From the NCBI GenBank assembly GCA_037833965.1, contig AP031356.1:1696501-1760500 (forward strand): a stretch of 64,000 nt of DNA, read 5' to 3'. The stretch's first letter is position 1; each line of letters begins with the position of its first letter. Positions 1 to 10,378 of the stretch are shown piece after piece. This DNA is from Marchantia polymorpha subsp. ruderalis (taxonomy: Eukaryota; Streptophyta; Marchantiopsida; Marchantiales; Marchantiaceae). The position numbers and the translations under genes were made by a program. The notes under the pieces are model-generated. The model had not been told where the DNA came from and ran no database searches. It saw nothing but the letters and a program-made list of their open reading frames with translations.

Positions 1-3000
1 TTAGAATCCGTAAGACGGCTTTACACTCTAGAATCTGAAATGGCCTTACTGCTGAGAGTTGGTTATCACAGCAAAAAAAGAGGGGCTCAAGCTCTTTTTG
101 CCATGGGAGCGCTTCGCCACCTCTCATCTTGTAGAGCTTTGAATGTTGTTTTTACGGTGAGGATCTTTTTGAATTTCTCTATTCTGGTTGGAAACAATCC
201 TTTCGATGTTTAAAGCTTTGTTGAAATGCGACGATTTCGGTTGAGTGTACGGATGCTGAATAGACATCTTATCGGAATCCGTACAATATATCCGTAATTA
301 TATGTTGGATATCGGGGATCATACAAGAAGTAAATAAAATGATCAGGTCTTTCATACTATGAATCTTGTCCAGGATTGAATGTTTTTCCAACTTTTTGAG
401 ATGCGTTTTGATCATGTGCCTTAAATACCGTGCAGGAGGATGCTATGTCCGAGAAGTTGATGAAAATAGAGATGGGATTGCCATCATTGCATGATCGTCA
501 ACATCAGATAATATCCCCAATTCTTCGTCTGGTTCTCTGCTTCACAGCTTTGGTGGATTCTTCCGCATCTGTTGAGAAGGTGTGCACTAGTTCATATCAG
601 CAAAGTGTATACGGTCTGATCTGTATCGTTCTTTGTGCAACGACAAATCTCGAGTTCTACCATTTTCTTACTCAAGATTTTCGAGAAGTAAGAAATTTAT
701 GATACTTACATATTGCCAAGAAACGTAAAAAAAATGATATTTTGTATTCCATTCAGTAGAAGATCATCGTTGTCTTACTTTTCTGTCTGCCTGGGTGTGA
801 AACAGGGTCAGGATGAGGTTGTGCAAGAAATTCTCAAATTTGTTAAAGAGCATCATAGTCTCATCTTTCATATATTGGGAAACGAACCACGAGCGGCCCA
901 ACTCTCTGATTTGGAAGAAATACAGCTCGTCACTGCTATCTTGAGCAAGGTGAGAACATTGGACTCATTTGCTTTTCCGAAAGTTGCAGTAATAAGTCCT
1001 TATGTTGTGTTATTCTTAATCTCTTCGTTACCTCTCTTGTTCTATCTGAAAATCCAAAGTTCAGTTTTTTAGTGTATCTTTATCTCCATATCAGATATCT
1101 GCCTTAAGGTTGTGTCAAAATTGTCATTCTCCTTCTTACTACGTTCTGAGACGAACACTTCCTGGCTGTGTCGACATTGAATGTAGGGCTGATTAGTTTT
1201 CATTTGTTTCTGATCTTGTAATAGGTCTGGCCCTGCGAGGACGCCCTGGATCCCGCTTACACACCAGCATTGTTCAGCATTTCACAAGAGTATTTCTGTC
1301 AAGATTCAGACTCACGAAACAGATTTGTGCAGCATATTCTTGAATCTCAAAGAAATCCCGAGCTATCTCCGGCAGAGCGAGAGGTAGGGATCGATGGCAG
1401 AGCTTTGCCTTTTTTATTAGTACATGTAATAGACTGTTCGGTGCTCTAAATCATTCGCGTTTCATCGTTTTTTTCTTGATCAGCTTTGCATGGTTTTATT
1501 CATGTGAGAGTTATGAGTACTTTGCTTTGTTTTGTTTTGCTGTGAGAGTTTCCTGCGCTATTCGACTGGAATTTTTGGTCCAAGTGCTTCACACTGATGA
1601 CAGGTGTCATCGCGGCAGATAATGCGCCATTGGTCCTGGTGCATTAGTTAAGAATTGTAGAGAAAAGGCGACAATGCGACAAAAAGCATTGTAGTCTTTG
1701 TTTTTATCCAATTCACAAAGCCATACTGAATAAACGGAAAGGACTGTTATGGGTTTTTCACTCTACAAATATACTGATTGTGAGCAGTCTTTTCTGCGTT
1801 TGTTCAAGACGTTACTAAATATTCAGGTAATTACAGTTTGTTAATGTTACAATCTACGTTTTTGCAGAGTGTTCGAAAAATGGAGCTATTGGTAGCAAGA
1901 GTGAGGTGCAATTTGATATCATTCGTCTATACTCTGGTAACCAGGAGGGGACTTCAGCTTTCCTTCTCACATCCGAAGGTAATGATAATTGAAATATTCA
2001 GTCAAATATATTTTCTTAATACTACTGCAGATAAACGCTAGTTTGGCGCCTCTTGTATGCCTAGCAGAAAGTCAATCATTAACTCTATTGCCACACCCTT
2101 TTATATGAGTTTACAGATGCTTTAGTCACCAAAAAGCTTAAAGTTCACGCTCTGTGGCTTTCTTAGCCAGGCTCAACTTGGTGTTGAACAATAAATCTGA
2201 TCTGGAACTTTTTTCAACATATGGATTTGAATTCATATTTTCAGATAATATTTGAACGTTGTGTAGTATCAATCAGTGACTTCCGCTTCCATATATGTGG
2301 GTTAGAACCAGGACATTGATTCTGCCTTAGGAGACAGTCTAGAATTAGTGCCTGAAGCAAGTGTTTTTTCTTTTCAGGCTTCAGGAGGACAGTATGTCGT
2401 CGAGAGGCAGAGACATCCAACTCTTAAGCTCATTGCCAGTCTTCTCCATCAAACTACTCTGGATCTGGAAACTGCTTTAAACGAGAAAGCAATACTTCTG
2501 TCGAAGGTAATGTACATACATACAAGACGATTTTAAAATCATCTTATGAATGTTTTCTGGTCTAAACTGAAATGGTCGCTATCTCTCAAACAGGCATTGT
2601 ACAGGCATATTGCGTCGTCTTTCTTTGTGAAGAACCTATGCTGGTCTTTTGACTTTTTGTCCGCTGCTAGTAAATCTCAATAACGACTTCATCTTCAGGT
2701 TATAAGTTTCTGGGCTTGCTCTGCCTAACCGTACTGGAAACCGAACGCTCACAACCAAATCATATATTGAGAACGAGATTGGAATAAAAATTTGATAGTC
2801 GTTACGAGAAATGAACTGTTAACTGAGATGACTACTGTACCGCTTTGGACTGAACTTGTTTCGTCTTGTGCCCAGCTCCAAGACGTGAATGAACTATCAA
2901 GACATGAAGTCGACGAAGTTATAAAGGCTTATGGAGAGCACGACCCAACGGATGGTGCCGAGAGTATACGTAAAAGGTAAAATGACCCATTCTTCCCCCT

Positions 3001-3984
3001 TCAAAATGTTAGGTGAAAGAAAGATCGTTAGACGATATCGTTAATAAAGTCCCATCGTCAATCTGGCTTGCTAATCCCTTTCTTTACAATCCGCAGGAGA
3101 TACCTAGCTATGGTGGAGATGTGCAGTGCTGCGGGAAGTAGAGAATGTCAGATGGCATCTCATGTTTTCATTATTGAGCAATCTCTTGAAATTTTGTACA
3201 TTCATTTTGATAACAGGTAAGAATTTGTTGTCATGGTTTTACATGGAATGGAGTCCTAGGAATGCTTGATATCCAGTGTATATTATTCTCATCTAGCAGG
3301 ATTTGCCTGGTCTGAAAGGAACCGAGCCAAGATGAGTTGGCATGTTATCAAAGCCGCTCAGAGGAAACGACCATAATTTACACGATTTCGACGCGGCATT
3401 TGCCATTCTATGATTGTCTGGAGATACGTTCAGCTTTTGTATCGATGAATTGTACGACCATTCTTGTGGCCTTGGCTATGTCTTCTAATAACCGATTGAA
3501 ACCAGGTCTTTGTGGCCACAAACCAGCCGAGGCAAATACGAGATGTCAGATGTGGACTCAATACCGGGGAGAAGAGAGGAGATTAAATCCCTCTGCGAAA
3601 AGGTTCTGCCTGTGTTTGAGCAGCTTGAGAAGGTCGACGAAGTAAGTGTTCTTTTCTATTTCGTCAACAGTTTGTCCTCATACTCACTTTGTGTACAAAA
3701 CGAGAGGGAGTATACTTGACTTGTAATATTTGAGCCATCGTAATGTTAGGATTGTTCACACTAATCAGAGGTACTACTTCATCGGATCTCTATAAAGTGG
3801 TAATGGTATTGAGTAGAATGATGCTGCAAAGAATATTGGACCTTTCAAAAACTTGTCCTTGACATTCCTCTCGTGCTCTTTGTTATTGCAGAAGAGGGTG
3901 GGGCGCAGTATGAAGCACATCGAAAGACTGGTCCGCACACTGAAGTCGCAGATTCTAGTGGGATTCCCCTCAGAGTTTTTGTAA
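1..3984 (+). CDS. NUP205: NUP205-type inner-ring nucleoporin, C-terminal part (5' end outside window)
   Basis: This is the last 430 codons of a large alpha-helical scaffold nucleoporin (NUP205/Nup192 family) of the nuclear pore inner ring. Ten exons join in frame with GT-AG introns: 1-156, 436-579, 806-949, 1225-1383, 1868-1978, 2378-2506, 2876-2976, 3097-3216, 3506-3641 and 3892-3984 (TAA). The first six junctions are phase 0; two later ones are phase 2. Recognisable stretches are ALFAMGALRHLSSCRA, VKEHHSLIFHILG, LVTAILSKVWP, LQDVNELSRHEVDEVI and the terminal SMKHIERLVRTLKSQ, which resemble the C-terminal region of plant NUP205 as I remember it. Plant homologues run to about 1,800-1,900 residues, so roughly three quarters lies to the left. 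Position 1 is in frame 1 and may sit inside an exon. Exon borders were set by eye. The family call rests on remembered similarity, not on a search. Confidence 0.82.
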
Positions 3985-4284
3985 TCTCGGGGAGGTGGAA
4001 GACGATTCTTTTATTTATCATGGAGGAGCTCTAATGGATAAAGTTTTTTTCAGCTTTGCTCTACTTCGTTGTAGCAAGGCTTGTGGGTAGAGATATGTGC
4101 TAAGCTTCAACTGGTTTGGTGGCAGAGCCACGTAGGCAGATCGAGATCAAATTCGACGCCCTCTGCTTGCGAGTGGGCAGAAATTCGCTAGATTGCTCTG
4201 TTCAAATTTTAACGCTCATTGTACAGATAGTTGTTATGCCAAATTGATCATGATCGTTTGCAGTAAATTGAAGTATCTGTGTCG

Positions 4285-4290
4285 AATAAA
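4285..4290 (+). other. Candidate poly(A) signal of the NUP205-type gene
   Basis: A canonical AATAAA lies 300 bases after the stop codon in an AT-rich 3' flank. It is the first such hexamer after the gene, so it probably marks its 3' end. Confidence 0.5.
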
Positions 4291-4895
4291 TCTTATTCTT
4301 TAGCAATTTTTTTCGACCGAATTAATCAATTTTTAAGCGTTTAGTATACGTGAAGCATTTTCTTCCCTTTGGTTAGGCAATCGAGTATAATGTCGGGGAT
4401 TGATAATTTTTTTCCAATGATTCTTCCGGATTCAGGTCTCTGAGAAATGCCTTGAGGGTGTTGTAAAGCATTCCCACCGTGAGCTTGCGTACGCATCTCT
4501 TCCATGGAGGAGAATGGACGACGGGGTAATGTGCATAGAATTGCTGTGAAGTCCAAACGTTCTTGTTGTGGACTATCCTGGAGTTCCGAGTTTCGATCGC
4601 AACAGTTGGGAGGTGTCGAAACGAATGTAACATGTTTATCCGGAAGAATCTGCTATATTTGCAAGAACAGATTGTCTTGGAGATCGTGCGTTAGAGTCTC
4701 TACCTCTTGTGTGTCGTATGAGGTCATCATGAGATGTTGGTACTTTTAGGGATTGATCAAAGTTGATTATATTAAGAATGCCTGGTGTATCTCCACCGCA
4801 ATTCCTGAACAGTGTTAGTATTTCCATATATTTCCTGGGTGACGTTCCCAGTGTGTTTTAAAGCTGGTAATGAAGTAACAATACCAGTTCATCAC
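4291..4895. other. Intergenic, nothing recognised
   Basis: Short open frames occur on both strands (for example minus 4373-4633), but they overlap one another, have no recognised motif and are broken by stops. I see no gene here. Confidence 0.5.
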
Positions 4896-5170
4896 TTACT
4901 AAACCCATCCGTGATGTTACTCATACGAAAATACTGCAAACAAGTAATACCATCATAAGCTTCTCTTACTAAACCCATCCGTGATGTTACTTATATGAAA
5001 ATACTGCAAACAAGTAATATCATCATAAGCTTCTCTTACTAAACCCATCCGTGATGTGACTTATACGAAAATACTGCAAACAAGTGATACCATCATAAGC
5101 TTCTCTTACTAAACCCATCCTTGATGTTACTTACATGAAAATACCGCAAATAAGCAATAACACCATAAGT
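4896..5170. repeat. 70-bp tandem repeat, about 3.9 copies
   Basis: Copies start at 4896, 4966, 5036 and 5106 with the phrase TTACTAAACCCATCC, giving an exact period of 70 bp. The first three are nearly identical. The fourth drifts after about 60 bp. A more diverged partial unit may precede the array (from about 4860). There are no unique spacers between units, so this is a minisatellite and not a CRISPR-like array. Confidence 0.9.
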
Positions 5171-7147
5171 AATGTGTAGAACTTTGTTAATAAGTACTAT
5201 CATCATAGTTCAGTTCAGTCACCTCATACTCTAGTGCTGTATCTTCATTGTCTGCGTGGCCGAACAGTATTATTTGTGCCCGCTGGTTAAGTCAGATGTT
5301 TACCTAGTACTGTACTGTAACTAATTCTAGCTATATTGCACATAATACTGCATACAACGTGTAATTTCCAACTCTGTTGCAACAATGAATATTAGATGTA
5401 TCAGCAGTAGTTGATAACTGTCGGTGTAGCTACAAGATATCAAGGTTTGTATTATGTGATAAAATCTCTGAGAACTAAATCGGACAAAAATGTTCATGAA
5501 GAAACTATAAAAACGCAATCCAGCATTTGATTCTTTTGAAGTTAAATTTCATATATAAAGAAATGAACATTTAGGTAGAAGATCTACGATTTAATCTATC
5601 ATGTGTGTTTGCGCACATTCATTATATATCTTTCACAAATCTCATATGTATATCATGAGAATATGAAACTTAATGAATATTCTTATTTGAATTTTCTTCG
5701 AGTTTTTTCATTAACTTTGCGACATGTTTATATGAATTGTTTATGATGTATCGTTCTTCTAAGTATAAAATTGATCAGACATTGTTTGACAAGATAATGA
5801 GAATTAAAGCGTTTTTAGCTTTTATGTTTTATCAGTTTGGTATTTTAAAAAACCAAATTGATAAATCATTTTAGAAAAATGTACATCTATCATTGGAATA
5901 AATGTTTAGTAAATTTTATATTTTTTGCTTCAAGAAGTTATTGTAAGTGGATTAGATTGACAGAAATTTTTTTTATATATAATGAAGATAAAATATCAAA
6001 GATTAAATAAATTATAAATGAAATTTAACTTCATCAATTATATTGGAGAAAACTTCAAACTTAGTTTGATTCTTAAAGATATACCAATAATCAAAATTGT
6101 ACATTAAACTTGCAAATTCTTATATGGAGTTTGTTGTTGAGTTTATCTCATTTGACTGCTATGTTCACAACACTATCACGTAATGCTAAAGAATTGAGTG
6201 ATATCAATTATTGATTGATTTGAATGAAACATTTGCATGTGATCTTTTTTTGTAAAAGAACATGGTATATTATTCATATCATCTAACAGAATTCATATAT
6301 ATATATATATATATATATTGTAAAATGTGAAACTAGTGATTTCATATCTAGTTTAATGCTCATGGATGTTTATTTGTTTTGAGAAACTCATTTAAAAAAG
6401 ATTACAAAGACTTAGACTTTGCATAAGATGTTGAAACCTAAAATTTCCACCTTTGATTATAAAAATTGGAAATATGTTTAAGATCAAATTGTTAGTATTG
6501 TTATAATACATTTACAATATCAATCTTGGAGCAAATGATATTTGTACTTTGTTGTTTAAAATTCTTGAGGGGCAAAATGTTGCATGGCACTTTGAAATTG
6601 ATGAAAATTTTTACATTACATTGATAACTTTACTATAGATCTATTAAATCGTGGAGAGTAAATATATGATGTAAAAAAGATCATTTATCTCAGAAACTCA
6701 TTTGTTACTTTTTATTGATTGTTGTTATGTGTGTTACTTAATTCCGATATACAAACAATCACTTAAACTGAAGTTGAAAGTATTTTGTTGATTAATGGTT
6801 TATATTTGACATATATTAATGATTTAAATTTTAATAATGTGCCCATTTTATATTTGAATGTAAATTGAAGGTGACCGAAATGACAAGGATATCTGAAGTT
6901 TTAAATCTAGAGATTGATACAAGGTTAAGATTAAATTATAAAGATGAAAATTATATTGTATTGAATGTGGTAGAATTTATAAACGCAAACTAGAATAATA
7001 ATCACGCTAAAAATAACTGTAATAGAGAAACCAAAATTAGTGATCATACTTTAGCCGATGTGTATCAAGAATTAGATTTACACAAGCTCTTTTATATTAT
7101 TATATTGCCACATGATACAAGAAAAATCTAATTGCATAGAAGAGTGA
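5171..7147. other. AT-rich intergenic DNA
   Basis: No gene is recognised. It holds an (AT)12 run at 6295-6318. A stretch near 6046-6090 is similar to one at 27514-27554. Weak retroelement-like readings near 6430-7000 are too decayed to support. Confidence 0.5.
6295..6318. repeat. (AT)n microsatellite
   Basis: Twelve uninterrupted AT units in an AT-rich spacer. Confidence 0.95.
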
Positions 7148-7169
7148 ATATATATATATATATATATAT
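7148..7169. repeat. (AT)n microsatellite flanking a small TIR element
   Basis: Eleven AT units stop exactly where a GC-rich insertion begins. A second TA run resumes at 7488-7501 on the other side. This suggests one microsatellite split by an insertion. Confidence 0.9.
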
Positions 7170-7487
7170 GGGCCAGACTAGGTCCACACCCGTTTTTGCT
7201 ACGGCCACACCCGCTACATACAAAAAACTGATTGCGCATCAAAGCACGACTCCCCTCAAACCCAACTGCTAAGCCGAGCTACTCCACGAGGTAGAGGAGA
7301 GCTTAGTCGAGAGTCTTCGAGGGGTGTGAGGCCGCTGCGGCCGTCGGTGTCTCCCGCGTTGATGGGGCTTGGGCAGTGGCAGTGCGCTTGGGTTGTGGCA
7401 GAAGTGCGCTTGGGTAGTAGCAAAAGCGGGCATGGGCATGGTAATTAGCGGGCGGGTGTGGCCGTAGCAAAAACGGTTGTGACCCTC
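7170..7487. mobile_element. Small non-autonomous TIR element (MITE), about 318 bp
   Basis: A GC-rich block sits inside a TA microsatellite. Its ends carry near-perfect terminal inverted repeats at 7185-7214 and 7452-7481 (30 bp, one mismatch, core CGTTTTTGCTACGGCCAC). The outermost 10-15 bases are only loosely inverted. There is no transposase; the open frames inside are by-products of the GC-rich sequence. The interior has short direct repeats built on GTGCGCTTGGG. Flanking TA on both sides fits a TA target duplication (Tc1/mariner-like), but the microsatellite makes this unprovable. Superfamily is unassigned. Confidence 0.72.
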
Positions 7488-8324
7488 TATATATATATAT
7501 AGTGGTATAATGATCATGTTTCTGCGTACAAGTAATCAAGAATCATAGTATACTTAATGTCATTTTATGTAGATGTGTTGTTAAGATCATAATGAGAAAA
7601 TCAATGAATTAGATTAATAAGAGATGAACTTATTTTCAAAGACAAATTTTCGATAATACGTCTATAATTTAGACCAAATTCAACTTAAATGAGCAAAAAG
7701 TAAAATTACCTTGATTGTACTGATTGAGCTTTGCAAATAAAGTTATTGACAATAAATTGTAAATATTGTAAAATATTTCTATTCCTTTATACTTGTACAT
7801 GACATATGATGTATCAAAGTATAATTTATACCGTTGCAAAATACAACGGGAATACATATATTATTATATATAGCCATGAATGTTCATTCCACAATGATAT
7901 GAATTTTGCACTTTCATGAGGAATTTAATATTGCAGGTACTGAGCTAAGGCGTAAATGATCTTAATATTTATCTCAAATGTGGCTTCGAGAAAATCAAAC
8001 GTAAAAATCTGCGATTACTTAAGCATATAATACAAGCATTCGATATGCTTACAAGCGTTGTATATGTGTTATTGTCAGCATAAAATAATTCCATCAAAAA
8101 GTCTATATCCACCGAAAAGAATTGAAAGAAGGTCAAGGGAAGGAAAGTTTCCGAAGAGAAAGGAGCTTTTGAGAGTTGCGCTACGAAGACGGATGGTGCT
8201 TGTGGACAGCACGGGTACACACACACGGCGATCCCTTGGCAACGTGTGTCCAGGTTCTTTCCAACACGGAGATGCCCAGCCCCAAGTGGACCCTCCCCGT
8301 TTGCGTCGACGCATTGTTCTGAAG
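7488..8324. other. AT-rich spacer passing into the NDUFV1 promoter and leader
   Basis: 7488-8050 is AT-rich with no gene. From about 8060 the base composition rises toward the NDUFV1 leader. No TATA box could be chosen with confidence. Overlapping short frames on both strands at 8058-8578 look like chance frames in untranslated sequence. Confidence 0.4.
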
Positions 8325-8813
8325 GTGAGCTCCTGCCCCGCCCCGATGCATCTCTCTGCATCCCATTCCTCCGATCGATCGTCTTGTCGTTGTGCCGTCT
8401 GCTTCACTTGCCGGTTGAATTGTTTTTCGAGGCTGCTCGTCGTGTGATGCGGTGGAAATTGAGGTCGAATTCTCTTCTTCCGTTAGGGTTGGGGTCTTAT
8501 CGATCGATCTCTGTTCTCTGTCCTGCCGCTCTCGCTCGGGGATTTAATCGAGGAGATCTTGTGGATTTTTTATCGTGATGTGAGATATTTTTCGTGAGCT
8601 TTTGCTTTGATCGAGCTGTGGGCTTGTGGCGGATGCGTGTGGTTTGCCTGTTTGGCGCGTCGCGATCCTGGAAGTGTGAATTTGGTGATTTGTGAGCTCG
8701 GAGAATCCTAGTTCTGCCTTTGCTTGGTAGAACTAGAGTGATCCGTGGACCGGTAGATTGGTTTTGGATGGAATTGGATTCCGCACGACTGAGAGTTTTT
8801 TTTCTTCTTGTAG
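8325..8813 (+). other. Probable 5' UTR intron of NDUFV1
   Basis: The donor is GAAG/GTGAGC at 8325 and the acceptor is a T-rich tract ending TTCTTCTTGTAG at 8813, 71 bases before the start codon. The enclosed DNA is T-rich and lacks a usable frame. Leader introns are common in plant housekeeping genes. The splice is inferred; transcript reads were not available. Confidence 0.5.
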
Positions 8814-8884
8814 GGTTGAAAGAGCTGCAGGCGAGCGGTGATTTCGCCTGTTGGTAGAGCGGTGAGAGAGACGATTTGAGGGAG

Positions 8885-10378
8885 ATGGGGAGCATTCAGA
8901 GGTCGGCCAGGAGTGCGACCCGCGCAGCTCTGGCATTGCACAAGTCGCACAGCAGCAATGTTTCAGTAGCTGCGGTTCAGAGAGCTTTTAGTGCTCAGGC
9001 CAGCGCTCCACCTCCAACTCCCCCACCCGCAGCAACTCCTCCACCTCCGCCACCAGCTCCCGAGAAAACCCATTTCGGGGGACTTTCGGATGAGGATCGC
9101 ATCTTCACCAATGTTTATGGGCGTCATGATCCATTTCTGAAGGGTGCCATGAAGCGTGGGGACTGGCATCAAACGAAGGAGCTCGTGCAGAAGGGCACCG
9201 ATTGGATCGTCGGTGAGATGAAGAAGAGCGGTCTCAGAGGAAGAGGAGGTGCAGGATTTCCGTCGGGTTTGAAGTGGTCTTTTATGCCCAAAGTTTCTGA
9301 TGGTCGTCCTTCGTACTTAGTGGTGAACGCCGATGAGAGTGAGCCTGGAACGTGCAAAGATCGTGAGATCATGAGACACGATCCACACAAGCTGATTGAG
9401 GGATGTTTGATCGCGGGAGTAGGCATGCGCGCTAGGGCTGGATACATTTATATCCGAGGAGAGTACGTCAACGAGAGGAACAATCTGCAGAAGGCTCTTT
9501 CAGAGGCTTACGCAGCTGGATTTTTGGGAAAGAATGCTTGTGGTTCGGGATACGATTTTGATTTGTACATTCACTACGGTGCCGGAGCTTACATCTGTGG
9601 AGAGGAGACTGCTCTTCTCGAGAGTTTAGAGGGGAAGCAGGGTAAGCCGAGGCTGAAACCTCCCTTCCCAGCGAACGCGGGTCTCTACGGATGTCCCACT
9701 ACCGTCACCAATGTTGAGACAGTTGCTGTCGCACCAACAATTTTGCGTAGAGGTCCCGAATGGTTTGCTAGTTTTGGACGAAAGAACAATGCAGGAACGA
9801 AGCTGTTTTGCGTCTCAGGACACGTGAACAAGCCTTGTACTGTGGAAGAGGAAATGAGCATATCGTTGAGGGAGCTAATTGAAAGGCACTGTGGTGGAGT
9901 GAGAGGTGGTTGGGACAATTTGCTAGCTGTTATCCCCGGAGGATCGTCTGTACCGCTCCTCCCGAAGAATATCTGTGACGATGTCCTCATGGATTTTGAT
10001 GCGCTGAAAGCAGTGCAATCTGGTCTAGGAACTGCTGCCGTTATTGTTATGGATAAGTCTACAGACGTTGTGGATGCGATTGCCCGACTTTCCTACTTCT
10101 ACAAGCACGAGAGCTGCGGCCAGTGCACACCCTGCAGGGAAGGGTCTCCGTGGTTGTGGCACATGATGGAAAGGATGAAAGTTGGAAACGCAAAGCTTGA
10201 GGAAATTGACAAGCTGCAGGAAGTGACAAAGCAGATTGAGGGCCATACCATCTGTGCGTTGGGTGATGCTGCTGCATGGCCTGTTCAAGGACTTATTAGG
10301 CATTTCAGGCCGGAGCTTGAAAGGAGAATACGTGAGTATGCCAAAAAGGACCAGGAATTGTTTGAAGCCGCCGCTTGA
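8885..10378 (+). CDS. NDUFV1: NADH dehydrogenase [ubiquinone] flavoprotein 1, mitochondrial (complex I 51-kDa subunit)
   Basis: This 497-residue protein oxidises NADH at the tip of the matrix arm of complex I, using FMN and iron-sulfur cluster N3. Residues 1-40 are basic, Ser/Ala-rich and acid-free, as in a mitochondrial presequence, followed by a Pro-rich linker (41-59). The glycine-rich NADH site [10 protein letters not shown] is at 119-128 and [13 protein letters not shown] at 148-160. The FMN-site segment [19 protein letters not shown] is at 232-250. The 4Fe-4S ligands are SCGQCTPC (Cys411, 414, 417) and Cys457 in HTICALG. All key residues are present and length is normal. The CDS is one exon, unlike its intron-rich neighbours. 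I chose ATG 8885, preceded by GGGAG; the frame extends a few codons upstream but has no earlier ATG. Confidence 0.97.
   Translation: MGSIQRSARSATRAALALHKSHSSNVSVAAVQRAFSAQASAPPPTPPPAATPPPPPPAPEKTHFGGLSDEDRIFTNVYGRHDPFLKGAMKRGDWHQTKELVQKGTDWIVGEMKKSGLRGRGGAGFPSGLKWSFMPKVSDGRPSYLVVNADESEPGTCKDREIMRHDPHKLIEGCLIAGVGMRARAGYIYIRGEYVNERNNLQKALSEAYAAGFLGKNACGSGYDFDLYIHYGAGAYICGEETALLESLEGKQGKPRLKPPFPANAGLYGCPTTVTNVETVAVAPTILRRGPEWFASFGRKNNAGTKLFCVSGHVNKPCTVEEEMSISLRELIERHCGGVRGGWDNLLAVIPGGSSVPLLPKNICDDVLMDFDALKAVQSGLGTAAVIVMDKSTDVVDAIARLSYFYKHESCGQCTPCREGSPWLWHMMERMKVGNAKLEEIDKLQEVTKQIEGHTICALGDAAAWPVQGLIRHFRPELERRIREYAKKDQELFEAAA

Noticed and set aside
4896-5170. CRISPR-like array
   Set aside because: The whole 70-bp unit repeats with no unique spacers, and this is plant nuclear DNA; it is an ordinary minisatellite.
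6430-7000. Copia gag-like reading (FDYKNWK)
   Set aside because: A few residues only, in a stretch full of stops; not separable from chance in AT-rich DNA.
7269-7539. Minus-strand frames of 78-82 codons
   Set aside because: They lie inside the small TIR element and its microsatellite, overlap each other in two frames and show only composition-driven His/Pro/Arg residues.
8058-8578. Several overlapping frames of 110-130 codons upstream of NDUFV1
   Set aside because: They occur on both strands in three or more frames at once in the GC-rich leader and intron region, with no domain.
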